A stretch of DNA of 64,000 nucleotides, taken from the NCBI GenBank assembly GCA_947627735.1, contig CANQXG010000007.1:18240-82239 (forward strand). The letters run 5' to 3'. Made by a program: the position numbers and the translations under genes. This document shows positions 34,638-42,472 of the stretch, one piece after another. Each line of letters begins with the position of its first letter. Within the stretch, counting starts at the first letter, position 1. Under the pieces are notes generated by a model that did no database searches, was not told where the DNA came from, and saw nothing but the letters and a program-made list of their open reading frames with translations. The stretch is from an uncultured Oscillospiraceae bacterium (GTDB lineage Bacteria > Bacillota > Clostridia > Oscillospirales > Oscillospiraceae).

Positions 34638-35576
34638 ATGAACGACGATCTGATAGGCCGGCGCTTCGGCCTGCTGACGGTGGCGGAGGACTCCGGCCAG
34701 CGGACGAGGGGCGGCTCCGTCCGCTGGCGGTGCAAATGCGACTGCGGCGGCGAGACCCTGGTCACCCGCCGGCAGCTTATCAGCGGCGGCGCCGCCAGCT
34801 GCGGGTGCGTGCCGAAGGAGCATGCCCCCAAGGGCCGGCTCGAGGACCTGACGGGCCGGCAATTCGGCGCGCTGACCGTCCTGCGCCGGGGGGAGAATGA
34901 CGACCGCGGCCATGTCCGATGGCTGTGCCGCTGCGACTGCGGCAAGGAGCTGCTGGTGCCGGCCATACAGCTGAAGACCGGCAAGACCCGCAGCTGCGGC
35001 TGCCGGCGGCACGCCGCCGCCCGCAACCGCCGGGACCTGGCGGGCCAGCGCTTTGGCCGGCTGACGGCCCTGTACCACGTCACCCGGCCCGACCGGGTCC
35101 GGGACAGCTATTGGCACTGCCGCTGCGACTGCGGCAGGGAGCTGGACGTGGCCGCCGGCAGCCTCCTGGGAGGCCGGAGCAAGAGCTGCGGCTGCTGGGA
35201 CCGGGAGCAGAGCGGGCGGATGCACGAGCACATGCACTACCAGGACGACACATGCCTGGAGATCCTCCGCCGCGCCTGCCAGGATACGGGCCGGAACAAG
35301 TGCGGCTTTCGCGGGCTGTTCCTGCTGCCCAGCGGCAAATACCGCGCGTCCATCACCTTCCAGGGCAAGCACTATGACCTGGGCCGCTACGCCTCCTTCG
35401 ACCGGGCGGTGCAGGCCCGGCTGGACGCGGAGCAGGTGATGCACCAGGGGTATATCCAGGCCCTGGAGGCCTATGGGCAGAAGGCCGAGGCCGACCCCGC
35501 CTGGGCGCGGCGCAACCCGTTTTTCTACCGGGTGACCCGCTCGGACGGCAAGTTCCAGGTCATGACGAACGCCTGA
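34638..35576 (+). CDS. zinc-ribbon/AP2-like DNA-binding protein, three-ribbon form
   Basis: 312 residues, paralogous to the protein at 28342 but with three zinc-ribbon modules (about 5-58, 71-125, 137-190), each ending in SCGC. The same link (RMHEHMHY) and AP2-like domain follow (GFRGLFLLPSGKYRASITF, LGRYASFDRAVQARLDAE). The C-terminal ends of the two proteins are also alike (AEADPAWA..NPF.Y.V). AAGGAGGCGGCAC precedes the ATG. It lies 80 bases after the adhesin. With its paralogue it brackets the adhesin on both sides. Function is unknown. Confidence 0.8.
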   Translation: MNDDLIGRRFGLLTVAEDSGQRTRGGSVRWRCKCDCGGETLVTRRQLISGGAASCGCVPKEHAPKGRLEDLTGRQFGALTVLRRGENDDRGHVRWLCRCDCGKELLVPAIQLKTGKTRSCGCRRHAAARNRRDLAGQRFGRLTALYHVTRPDRVRDSYWHCRCDCGRELDVAAGSLLGGRSKSCGCWDREQSGRMHEHMHYQDDTCLEILRRACQDTGRNKCGFRGLFLLPSGKYRASITFQGKHYDLGRYASFDRAVQARLDAEQVMHQGYIQALEAYGQKAEADPAWARRNPFFYRVTRSDGKFQVMTNA

Positions 35577-35583
35577 ACGAAAA

Positions 35584-35607
35584 AAACACCGCCAAATGGC
35601 GGTGTTT
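35584..35607 (+). terminator. terminator hairpin 1 after the AP2-like gene
   Basis: Short stem with CACCGCC/GGCGGTG core, flanked by A and T tracts, 8 bases after the stop. Confidence 0.7.
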
Positions 35608-35609
35608 GA

Positions 35610-35645
35610 AAACGCCCGGAGGATCTTCCTCCGGGCGTTTATTTG
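35610..35645. terminator. bidirectional terminator between AP2-like gene and rplT
   Basis: A perfect 14-bp stem (35610-35623 with 35627-35640), followed by TTTATTT on the plus strand and by A/T-rich sequence on the minus strand, serving the convergent rplT operon. Confidence 0.8.
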
Positions 35646-35653
35646 GTGTGGGA

Positions 35654-36007
35654 TCAAAGCGCGGCCTTGGCCTTCTCCACCAGAGCGGTGAAGGCGGCGG
35701 GATCGTTGATCGCGGTCTCGGAGAGCATCTTCCGGTTCATGTTGACGCCGGCGACCTTCAGCCCGTGCATAAAGGTGGAGTAATTCATGCCGTTGAGCTT
35801 GCAGGCGGCGCTGATGCGGGCGATCCACAGCTGGCGGAAATCGCGCTTGCGCTGCTTGCGGCCCACATAGGCGTAGCGCAGGCTCTTCATCACGGCCTGA
35901 TTGGCCATTTTATAATGACGGGACTTGCTGCCCCAATAACCCTTGGCCATGCCCAGGATCTTGTTTCTTCTCTTGCGCGTCATCATCGCGCCCTTGATAC
36001 GTGCCAT
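35654..36007 (-). CDS. rplT: 50S ribosomal protein L20
   Basis: 117 residues, the expected length, starting [18 protein letters not shown]. It contains the basic RNA-binding extension ([21 protein letters not shown]) and the globular end with [14 protein letters not shown]20 is essential early in 50S assembly. In Bacillus it represses its own operon through the leader. Last gene of infC-rpmI-rplT. Confidence 0.97.
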   Translation of the reverse strand: MARIKGAMMTRKRRNKILGMAKGYWGSKSRHYKMANQAVMKSLRYAYVGRKQRKRDFRQLWIARISAACKLNGMNYSTFMHGLKVAGVNMNRKMLSETAINDPAAFTALVEKAKAAL

Positions 36008-36022
36008 CTTTCGTTATCCTCC

Positions 36023-36226
36023 TTATTTGTACGGGATCATGCGCTTGACGGTGGCGGCGTTGGTGCTGTCGGCGTAGGCGCCCTTGCGCAGGCCGCGCTT
36101 ACGCTTGGTGGTCTTGCCGTGGCCGTTGAGCAGATGGCTCTTGAAGGCGTGGGCACGCTTGACCTTGCCGTTCTTGGTCAGAGAGAAACGCTTCTTGGAA
36201 GCGCTGTGGGTCTTCAGTTTCGGCAT
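36023..36226 (-). CDS. rpmI: 50S ribosomal protein L35
   Basis: 67 residues, highly basic: MPKLKTHSASKKRFSLTKNG, then AHAFKSHLLNGHGKTTKRKRGLR. This is the standard L35 length and pattern. It lies between infC and rplT with very short gaps (1 and 15 bases). Confidence 0.97.
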   Translation of the reverse strand: MPKLKTHSASKKRFSLTKNGKVKRAHAFKSHLLNGHGKTTKRKRGLRKGAYADSTNAATVKRMIPYK

Positions 36227-36227
36227 T

Positions 36228-36791
36228 TCAGTTCGTCTCCTTTGATTTTTCTTGCTTGGGCTGTTTCTTTTGCGGGGCCTGGGCCTTCGGCGAGAGGAAC
36301 TCCGTCATCAGACGGCCCTCCAGCTTTGCGCCCTTATCTACCTTCGCGATCTCGGCGCACTCCGCCGCATACCGCTCCAGCAGCTGCTTTCCCAGCTCGG
36401 TGTGCGCCATCTCACGGCCGCGGAACCGCACCGTTACCTTCAGCCGGTCCCCGTCGGCCAGGAATTTCTGGCCGTTGCGAAGCTTGACCAAAAAGTCGTT
36501 CTCGCCGATGGACGGCGACATACGGATCTCTTTGACCTCAATGACATGCTGGTTCTTCTTGGCCTCTTTTTCCCTCTTGGACTGCTCAAAGCGGTATTTC
36601 CCGTAGTCCATGATCTTGCACACAGGCGGCTTCGCCTGGGGGGAGATCATCACCAGGTCCATTTCCCGCTCCTCCGCGATCCGAAGGGCTTCCTCCGAGG
36701 TCATGATGCCCAGCTGCTCACCGTCATCGCCGATCAGGCGTACCTGCGGCTCCCGGATGTCCTCGTTGAGAGGATGAGTCATGTTCGCTAT
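36228..36791 (-). CDS. infC: translation initiation factor IF-3, probable ATA start
   Basis: IF-3 with the N-domain (LNEDIREPQVRLIGDDGEQLG, ALRIAEEREMDLVMI, PVCKIMDYGKYRFEQ), linker (KEAKKNQ) and C-domain (VKEIRMSPSIGENDF, VTVRFRGREMAH). It binds the 30S subunit and checks start codons. The first ATG is at 36782, but the GGAGGTG ribosome site is 17 bases from it. An in-frame ATA at 36789-36791 lies at the ideal 8-base spacing. infC genes commonly use rare start codons so that IF-3 can repress itself, so ATA is preferred here (187 residues). A Lys/Gln-rich tail ends the protein. First gene of the infC-rpmI-rplT operon. Confidence 0.93.
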   Translation of the reverse strand: MANMTHPLNEDIREPQVRLIGDDGEQLGIMTSEEALRIAEEREMDLVMISPQAKPPVCKIMDYGKYRFEQSKREKEAKKNQHVIEVKEIRMSPSIGENDFLVKLRNGQKFLADGDRLKVTVRFRGREMAHTELGKQLLERYAAECAEIAKVDKGAKLEGRLMTEFLSPKAQAPQKKQPKQEKSKETN

Positions 36792-36814
36792 TGCCAGAAC
36801 ACCTCCCTTTCAGC

Positions 36815-36848
36815 ATAACAAAAGCGCGGATACAGGACGTATCCGCGC
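36815..36848 (-). promoter_or_regulatory. leader attenuator of the infC operon
   Basis: A perfect 10-bp stem (36824-36833 with 36839-36848), followed on the minus strand by TTTTGTTAT, about 25 bases before the infC start and after its promoter. It is placed like the L20-controlled transcription attenuator of Bacillus infC operons. The leader between 36849 and 36940 could form the alternative structure. Confidence 0.6.
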
Positions 36849-36940
36849 AAAAACACTCAAAAAAGGTCTTGCGGCCGCGGCGCGCTCCTAAGGCGGCCGG
36901 GCGAGGACGGATACCACTGCGTCCTGCTTTGTGCTCAATT

Positions 36941-36969
36941 AATATACCAGCCCCGGCGGGCTTTGTCAA
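36941..36969 (-). promoter_or_regulatory. infC operon promoter
   Basis: Minus strand TTGACA (36964-36969), 17-nt spacer, TATATT (36941-36946). Confidence 0.75.
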
Positions 36970-37004
36970 GTCTATTTTTCCCCGAAAGGGGGAAATATCC
37001 GTGT

Positions 37005-37388
37005 ATGACGGTTTTGGAAGCGATATGCGTGTTCGCCCTGGGCGGCGGGGCCTACGGGCTGATCGAGCTGGCGTGGCGGGGCCGCACCCACTGGACCATG
37101 GTGCTGACCGGGGGCGCGTGTTATATAATGGTATACGCCATCGCCGGCACGGCCCTGGGCCGGCTGGAGCAGTATCTGCTGTGCGCGGCGGTGATCACCG
37201 CGGCGGAGTTTCTCGCCGGCGCCGTGGTGAACGTGGCCATGGGCTGGCAGGTGTGGGACTACTCCGACCGGCGCTGGAACCTGTACGGGCAGATATGCGC
37301 CGGGTATACGGCGCTGTGGTTTCTGCTCAGCATCCCCGCGTGCGCCTTGGCAAGGGCGCTGCGGGCATCAGTATTCCGTGGACTCTGA
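37005..37388 (+). CDS. CmpB-like putative ABC-transporter membrane protein (PF06541 type)
   Basis: 127 residues with about four membrane helices. The family hallmark is near the start: GGGAYGLIELAWRGRTHWTMVLTGG. Later helices are QYLLCAAVITAAEFLAGAVVN and the WDYSDRRWNLYGQICAGYTALW motif. The precise role of this clostridial family is unproven. AAAGGGGG lies upstream of the ATG at 37005. Its 3' end overlaps the 3' end of the convergent deoC gene by 21 bases. Confidence 0.8.
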   Translation: MTVLEAICVFALGGGAYGLIELAWRGRTHWTMVLTGGACYIMVYAIAGTALGRLEQYLLCAAVITAAEFLAGAVVNVAMGWQVWDYSDRRWNLYGQICAGYTALWFLLSIPACALARALRASVFRGL

Positions 37389-38183
37389 GGTTTCCGGGGC
37401 GGGCGCCTCCGCCGGCGCCTCGGGGGCGGGCGCCTCCGCCGGCGCCTCGGGGGCAGGCTCTTCCACCGGCACGGGTTCCACGGGGACCGGCTCCGGCACA
37501 GGCTCGGGGATGGGCGCCGGGGCGGGAGCGTTCTCCATCTCGATGGCCAGCTTCACGATCCGGCTGGTGCCCAGCCGGTCGGCGCCCAGGGCGATCATGT
37601 CCTCGGCGTCCTGCATGGTCTTGATGCCGCCGGCGGCCTTCACCTTCACGTGGGGGCCGCAGTGCTTGCGCAGCAGCGCCACGTCCTCCCGGGTAGCCCC
37701 GCCGGTGGAGAAGCCGGTGGAGGTCTTGATATAGTCCGCGCCGGAGGAGCTGACCAGCTCGCAGAGCTTGATCTTCTCCCCCTCGGTCAGCAGGCACGTT
37801 TCGATGATGACCTTCAGGATATATCCCTGGGTGGCGTCCCGGACGGCGATGATCTCCCGGAGCACGTCGTCCCAGCAGCCGTCCTTCACCATGGCCAGAT
37901 TGATGACCATGTCGATCTCGGCGGCGCCGGCGGCGATGGCGTCCCGGGCCTCCTGGACCTTCACGGCGGTGGTGTTGTAGCCATTGGGGAAGCCGATGAC
38001 CGTGCAGATGGGCAGCTTTCCGCCCACGTAGCGCTTGGCGCCGGCCACGTGGCAGGGCGGGATGCACACGCTGGCGCAGTTGTAATGGATGGCCTCGTCG
38101 CAAAGCTGACGGATCTGCTGCATGGTGGCGTCCTGGCGCAGAAGGGTGTGGTCGCAGCGGCGCAGGATCTCACTGATTTCCAT
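37368..38183 (-). CDS. deoC: deoxyribose-phosphate aldolase with a Pro/Glu/Ala tail
   Basis: The catalytic part (about residues 1-218) is a standard DeoC TIM barrel. It splits 2-deoxyribose-5-phosphate into glyceraldehyde-3-phosphate and acetaldehyde. Visible are CDHTLLRQDAT, VIGFPNGYNTT, EIDMVINL, LKVIIETCLLT (catalytic Lys), YIKTSTGFSTGGAT (Schiff-base Lys) and VKAAGGIKTMQDA. After it comes an unusual tail of about 50 residues (PAPIPEPVPEPVPVEPVPVE, then repeats of APAEAPAPE) ending in ETSESTEY. Usual DeoC proteins stop near residue 220. The tail's coding DNA overlaps the end of the convergent CmpB-like gene. Confidence 0.93.
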   Translation of the reverse strand: MEISEILRRCDHTLLRQDATMQQIRQLCDEAIHYNCASVCIPPCHVAGAKRYVGGKLPICTVIGFPNGYNTTAVKVQEARDAIAAGAAEIDMVINLAMVKDGCWDDVLREIIAVRDATQGYILKVIIETCLLTEGEKIKLCELVSSSGADYIKTSTGFSTGGATREDVALLRKHCGPHVKVKAAGGIKTMQDAEDMIALGADRLGTSRIVKLAIEMENAPAPAPIPEPVPEPVPVEPVPVEEPAPEAPAEAPAPEAPAEAPAPETSESTEY

Positions 38184-38283
38184 AGATAGACCTCCTCATG
38201 CGGGCGGAAGCCCGCGTTTTTTGTGTTCATATCGGCCCGTCCGGGCGCATAGGCTTGGGTATCAACGCTTGCGAGGTGCGCCA

Positions 38284-38886
38284 ATGGACGAGGTATTCGC
38301 CGCCAATCGGGCGGAGCTGTGCGGGACCGTGACCGCCCTCCCCCGCTATTCCCACGAGAGCCGGGGCATCCGGTTCTACACCTTTCCCCTGCAGACCCGC
38401 CGGCTCAGCGGCACGGCGGACACGGTGAACATCGTCATCCGCCAGAGCATGCTTCCGGCGGAGGACACGCTCCTGGCCGGGCCGGTGCGCATCACGGGGG
38501 AGCTGCGCTCATACAACAACAAGTCCGGCGTGGGCAACCGCCTGGTGCTCACCATCCTGGCCCGGGAGATCGGCCCCGGGGGCGCGGACGACAACCGCAT
38601 CCTCCTCACCGGCACGGTGTGCAAGCCGCCCACGCTGCGCGTCACGCCCATGGGCCGGGAGATATGCGACGTGATCCTGGCGGTGTCCCGCCGGTACCGG
38701 CGCAGCGATTATATCCCCGTCATCGCCTGGGGCCAGCAGGCCCGGGACATCGCCGACGTGCCCGTGGGCACCCAGCTTTCCGTCCGGGGCAGGCTCCAGA
38801 GCCGGGCCTATACAAAGGTCATCGACGGGGAGAGTTTCCAGCGTCTGGCCTTCGAGGTGTCCGCGGCGGATGTGTTCGCCTTGTGA
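38284..38886 (+). CDS. SSB-like protein with two tandem OB folds
   Basis: 200 residues. The second half (from ADDNRILLTGTVCKPP) matches single-stranded DNA-binding protein: PPTLRVTPMGREICDVILAV, VIAWGQQARDIA, VGTQLSVRGRLQSR. The first half repeats the pattern in a diverged form (NRAELCGTVTALPRYSHES, LAGPVRITGELRSYNN). Ordinary SSB has one OB fold plus an acidic C-terminal tip; here there are two folds and the tip motif is missing (ends SAADVFAL). It is probably an accessory single-stranded nucleic-acid-binding protein rather than the housekeeping SSB. It is monocistronic. Confidence 0.75.
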   Translation: MDEVFAANRAELCGTVTALPRYSHESRGIRFYTFPLQTRRLSGTADTVNIVIRQSMLPAEDTLLAGPVRITGELRSYNNKSGVGNRLVLTILAREIGPGGADDNRILLTGTVCKPPTLRVTPMGREICDVILAVSRRYRRSDYIPVIAWGQQARDIADVPVGTQLSVRGRLQSRAYTKVIDGESFQRLAFEVSAADVFAL

Positions 38887-38933
38887 GAATTGACAACTTT
38901 TATTTTATTATATCTTTCCGGCTCTGTCAATTA

Positions 38934-38962
38934 TTGAAAAAAATCCCCGGATAGTTTATGAT
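38934..38962 (+). promoter_or_regulatory. glgBA promoter
   Basis: TTGAAA (38934-38939), 17-nt spacer, TATGAT (38957-38962), 30 bases before the glgB ATG. Another TTGACA occurs at 38890 without a well-spaced -10. Confidence 0.65.
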
Positions 38963-38992
38963 AGGGATATAGGATCATCCGGGGGTGAGCAT

Positions 38993-40867
38993 ATGAGCTG
39001 GCTGAACGACTGTACATACCGCGCCCAGGACTATCTGGGCTGTCACCGGGCGGAGGACGGCTACGTCTTCCGGGTATGGGCGCCCAACGCCCAGGCGGTG
39101 TCCGTGGTGGGGGACTTCAACTTCTGGGACGACACCGCCGACCCCATGACCAGGGACTGGGAGGGCTACTGGACCGGCACGGTGAAGACCGCGCGCCAAG
39201 GCCAGGTGTACAAATACGCCGTCACCGGCCCCGACGGCCGGCGGGTGCTGAAGGCGGACCCCTTCGCCTTCCATGCCGAGACCGGCCCCGCCACCGGCTC
39301 GAAGATCTGGCAGCTGGGGTCTTACAAGTGGGGCGACAGCACCTGGATGCGGGGCCGGCGCCAGAAAAAATGGCTGTCCAGGCCCATGAACATCTACGAG
39401 ATGCACCTGGGCTCCTGGCGGATCGCCGAGGGGGAGGTATTCCCCAACTACAAAAACATCGCGCCCGTCCTGGCGGAATACTGCCGGAAGATGGGCTACA
39501 CCCATGTGGAGCTGCTGCCCATCACCGAGTACCCCTTCGTGGGCAGCTGGGGCTACCAGGTGACGGGCTATTTCGCCCCCACCAGCCGCTACGGCACGCC
39601 GGAGGACTTCATGGCCTTCGTGGACATCCTCCACCAGGCGGGCATCGGTGTTATCATCGACTGGGTGGCCGCCCACTTCCCCCGGGACGAGCACGGCCTG
39701 GCCCGGTTCGACGGCACCCCCCTGTACGAGTACGCCGACCCCCGCATGGGGGAGCACCCGGAGTGGGGCACGCTGGTGTTCGATTACGCCAGCCCCGACG
39801 TGCGGGGGTTCCTCATCAGCTCCGCGCTGTTCTTCCTGGAGGCCTACCATGTGGACGGACTCCGGTGCGACGCGGTCACCAGCATGCTCTACCTGGACTA
39901 CGCCCGCAAGCCGGGCGAGTGGGTCCCCAACGCCGACGGCGGCAACATCAACTATGACGCCCGCAGCTTCTGGCAGCAGCTCAACTGGGCCGTCCATGAG
40001 CGCTGCCCCGGGGCCATCACCGTGGCGGAGGAGTCCACCGCCTATCCCGGCATCACCGCCCGGGTGGAGGACGGGGGCCTGGGCTTCAGCTTCAAGTGGG
40101 ACATGGGCTTCATGCACGACACTCTGGACTACTTCAAGCTGGACCCCTATTTCCGCCGCTTCCACCACGACAAACTCACCTTCTCCATGATGTACACCTT
40201 CAACGAGCACTACATCCTGGCCTACTCACACGACGAGGTGGTCCACGGCAAGTGCTCCATGGTGCAGAAGATGGCGGGGCTGTACGAGGACAAGTTCGCC
40301 TCCCTGCGGGCGCTGTACGGCTACCAGTTCGCCCACCCGGGCAAGAAGCTCACCTTTATGGGCAGCGAGTTCGCCCAGTTCATCGAGTGGGACTACAAAA
40401 AAGAGCTGGACTGGCTGCTGCTGCTCTATCCCAAGCACAAGATGTTCCAGGACTATACCGCCGCCCTGGGCAAGCTCTATCTGGCCAAGCCGGCCCTGTG
40501 GCAGATCGAGGACAGCTGGGAGGGCTTCTCCTGGCTGAACGCCGATGACGCCGACCACAGCGCCATCGCCTTCATCCGCTGGCCCCGGACACGGAAGACC
40601 GCCAAGCCGGTGGTGTGCGTGTGCAACTTCACGCCCATGTACCTGGACGATTTCGTCATCGGGCTGCCCGCTAAGGGCAAGCTGCGCCCCCTGCTCAACT
40701 CCGACGAGGCCCGCTTCGGCGGGTGGGGCTGTCTGCTGCCTCCCATCGTATACGAGGCCGAGGGCTTCCGGGAGTTCTCCCATCGGGCCCATCTGGCCCT
40801 GCCGCCGCTGTCGGCACAATATTTTGAGTTTACGGAGGATAAAACGCCATGCAAATCGACGAGCTGA
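38993..40867 (+). CDS. glgB: 1,4-alpha-glucan branching enzyme
   Basis: 624 residues, GH13 family. CBM48-like N-domain (YVFRVWAPNAQAVSVVGDFNFWD), then the barrel: LLPITEYPFVGSWGYQVTGYF, nucleophile Asp in VDGLRCDAVTSMLY (near 296), acid Glu in TVAEESTAYPG (near 343), and LAYSHDEVVHGKCSM. It moves alpha-1,4 chain ends to make alpha-1,6 branches in glycogen. GGGGGTGAGCAT precedes the ATG. It overlaps glgA by 19 bases, forming the glgBA operon. Confidence 0.96.
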   Translation: MSWLNDCTYRAQDYLGCHRAEDGYVFRVWAPNAQAVSVVGDFNFWDDTADPMTRDWEGYWTGTVKTARQGQVYKYAVTGPDGRRVLKADPFAFHAETGPATGSKIWQLGSYKWGDSTWMRGRRQKKWLSRPMNIYEMHLGSWRIAEGEVFPNYKNIAPVLAEYCRKMGYTHVELLPITEYPFVGSWGYQVTGYFAPTSRYGTPEDFMAFVDILHQAGIGVIIDWVAAHFPRDEHGLARFDGTPLYEYADPRMGEHPEWGTLVFDYASPDVRGFLISSALFFLEAYHVDGLRCDAVTSMLYLDYARKPGEWVPNADGGNINYDARSFWQQLNWAVHERCPGAITVAEESTAYPGITARVEDGGLGFSFKWDMGFMHDTLDYFKLDPYFRRFHHDKLTFSMMYTFNEHYILAYSHDEVVHGKCSMVQKMAGLYEDKFASLRALYGYQFAHPGKKLTFMGSEFAQFIEWDYKKELDWLLLLYPKHKMFQDYTAALGKLYLAKPALWQIEDSWEGFSWLNADDADHSAIAFIRWPRTRKTAKPVVCVCNFTPMYLDDFVIGLPAKGKLRPLLNSDEARFGGWGCLLPPIVYEAEGFREFSHRAHLALPPLSAQYFEFTEDKTPCKSTS

Positions 40868-42330
40868 GAGATTCTCTGGCGGCGATGGCCGCAGAAAAGG
40901 GGCTGGACCGGCCGGCCAGGATACTGCTGACCGCCGCCGAGTGCGCCCCCCTGGCCAAGACGGGCGGTCTGGCGGACGTGGTGGGCACGCTGCCCAAGTA
41001 CCTCAACGCCTTGGGCATGGACGCCCGGGTGATGGTCCCCTACCACAGCGTCATCAAGGCCAAGTACGGCGAGCAGGTGGAGTACCTGTTCTCCTTCACC
41101 GTCAGCATGGGCTGGCGGACCAAGTTCGTGGGCGTGAACCGGCTGACCCTGGACGGGGTGTGCATCTGGCTGATCGAGAACGAGGAGTATTTCGGCGGGC
41201 CTATCTACCTGCCCGACCGGGAGGGCGAGCAGTACGCCTTCTTCACCCGGGCGGTGCTGGAGAGCCTGTTCCGGCTGGACTTCATCCCCGACGTGATCCA
41301 CTGCAACGACTGGCACACGGGCATGCTGCCCCTGCTGCTGAAGACCCAGTACATAAACTCCCCCCTGGGCCAGACCCGGACCCTGCTCACCATCCACAAC
41401 ATCGCCTACCAGGGCCTGTGCAACTTCGACTTCGTCCAGGACTACCTGGGCATCCAGGAGGGCAGCCTTGGTCTGATGGAGCGCTACGGCATGGCCTCCT
41501 TCCTGAAGGCTGGGTGTGTCATGGCAGACCGGGTGAACACCGTCAGCCCCTCCTATGCCCGGGAGATATGCACCTGGGAGTACGGCGAGGGCCTGGACCC
41601 GGTGCTGAGCCTGCGGGGCGACGTGGGCGGCATCGTCAACGGCATCGACCGGGCGGTGTGGGACCCGGCCTCCGACCCCAAGATCCCCGCCAACTTCACC
41701 GCCGACGACCGGGAGGGCAAGATCGCCTGCAAGGCCGCGCTCATGGAGGAGACCGGCCTGGAGGTGGCCCTGGACCGGCCCCTGATCGGCATGGTCACCC
41801 GCCTTGTGGAGCAGAAGGGCCTGGAGCTGGTGATGGCCGCCATGGACGAGCTGCTGTGGCAAAACGACTGCGCCTTCGTGCTGCTGGGCAACGGCAACCG
41901 GAAGTATGAGGGCTGGCTGAAGGGCCTGGAGGAGCGCCACCCAGGCCGGGCCTGCGCCTGGATCGGCTACGACGACGATCTGAGCCACCACATCTACGCC
42001 GGGTGCGACTTCTTCCTGATGCCCTCCCGGTTCGAGCCCTGCGGCATCTCCCAGCTCATCGCCATGGCCTACGGCACCCTTCCCATCGTCCGGGAGACCG
42101 GCGGCCTGCGGGACACCGTGCAGCCCTACAACCAGTATACCGGCGAGGGCACCGGCTTCTCCTTCGCCCGGATGGACGGGATGGACTTCGCCGACGCGGT
42201 CCGCCGGGCACTGGCCGCCTATTCGAACCCCGACGCCATGAACGGCCTCATCCACCAGGCCATGGCCGTGGATTACAGCTGCGACAACTGGGCCTATGAG
42301 TACGGCCAGCTGTACCTGTCCATGCTGTGA
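40849..42330 (+). CDS. glgA: glycogen synthase (ADP-glucose type)
   Basis: 493 residues, GT5 family. The ADP-glucose-binding KTGGLADV lies near residue 38. HCNDWHTGMLPLLLK, LLTIHNIAYQG and the C-terminal nucleotide site (VTRLVEQKGLEL; SRFEPCGISQLIAMAYGT) follow. It extends alpha-1,4-glucan from ADP-glucose. Its start lies within the end of glgB, with GGAGG upstream. A short N-terminal lead of about 20 residues precedes the core. glgC, which would supply ADP-glucose, is not in this window. Confidence 0.96.
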   Translation: MQIDELRDSLAAMAAEKGLDRPARILLTAAECAPLAKTGGLADVVGTLPKYLNALGMDARVMVPYHSVIKAKYGEQVEYLFSFTVSMGWRTKFVGVNRLTLDGVCIWLIENEEYFGGPIYLPDREGEQYAFFTRAVLESLFRLDFIPDVIHCNDWHTGMLPLLLKTQYINSPLGQTRTLLTIHNIAYQGLCNFDFVQDYLGIQEGSLGLMERYGMASFLKAGCVMADRVNTVSPSYAREICTWEYGEGLDPVLSLRGDVGGIVNGIDRAVWDPASDPKIPANFTADDREGKIACKAALMEETGLEVALDRPLIGMVTRLVEQKGLELVMAAMDELLWQNDCAFVLLGNGNRKYEGWLKGLEERHPGRACAWIGYDDDLSHHIYAGCDFFLMPSRFEPCGISQLIAMAYGTLPIVRETGGLRDTVQPYNQYTGEGTGFSFARMDGMDFADAVRRALAAYSNPDAMNGLIHQAMAVDYSCDNWAYEYGQLYLSML

Positions 42331-42354
42331 TACCATCTTATATAATGGACCTCG

Positions 42355-42385
42355 AAAAGCCCCCGGATCTCCGGGGGCTTTTTGG
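42355..42385 (+). terminator. glgBA terminator
   Basis: A 12-bp stem (42355-42366 with 42371-42382), ATCT loop and T run, 25 bases after glgA. Confidence 0.85.
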
Positions 42386-42397
42386 CAAAATTCCCTC

Positions 42398-42426
42398 TTG
42401 TACAGCGGCGGCTGATGATGTACAAT
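42398..42426 (+). promoter_or_regulatory. promoter of the ParB-like/BMP gene
   Basis: TTGTAC (42398-42403), 17-nt spacer, TACAAT (42421-42426). Confidence 0.6.
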
Positions 42427-42472
42427 GGCGCCCTGATGAAGATCGTCTCACCCACTGTGAAAGGACTTTTGC

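Noticed and set aside
27531..35576. Prophage
   Set aside because: A small serine recombinase and two AP2-like proteins are present, but no capsid, terminase, portal, lysis or replication genes.
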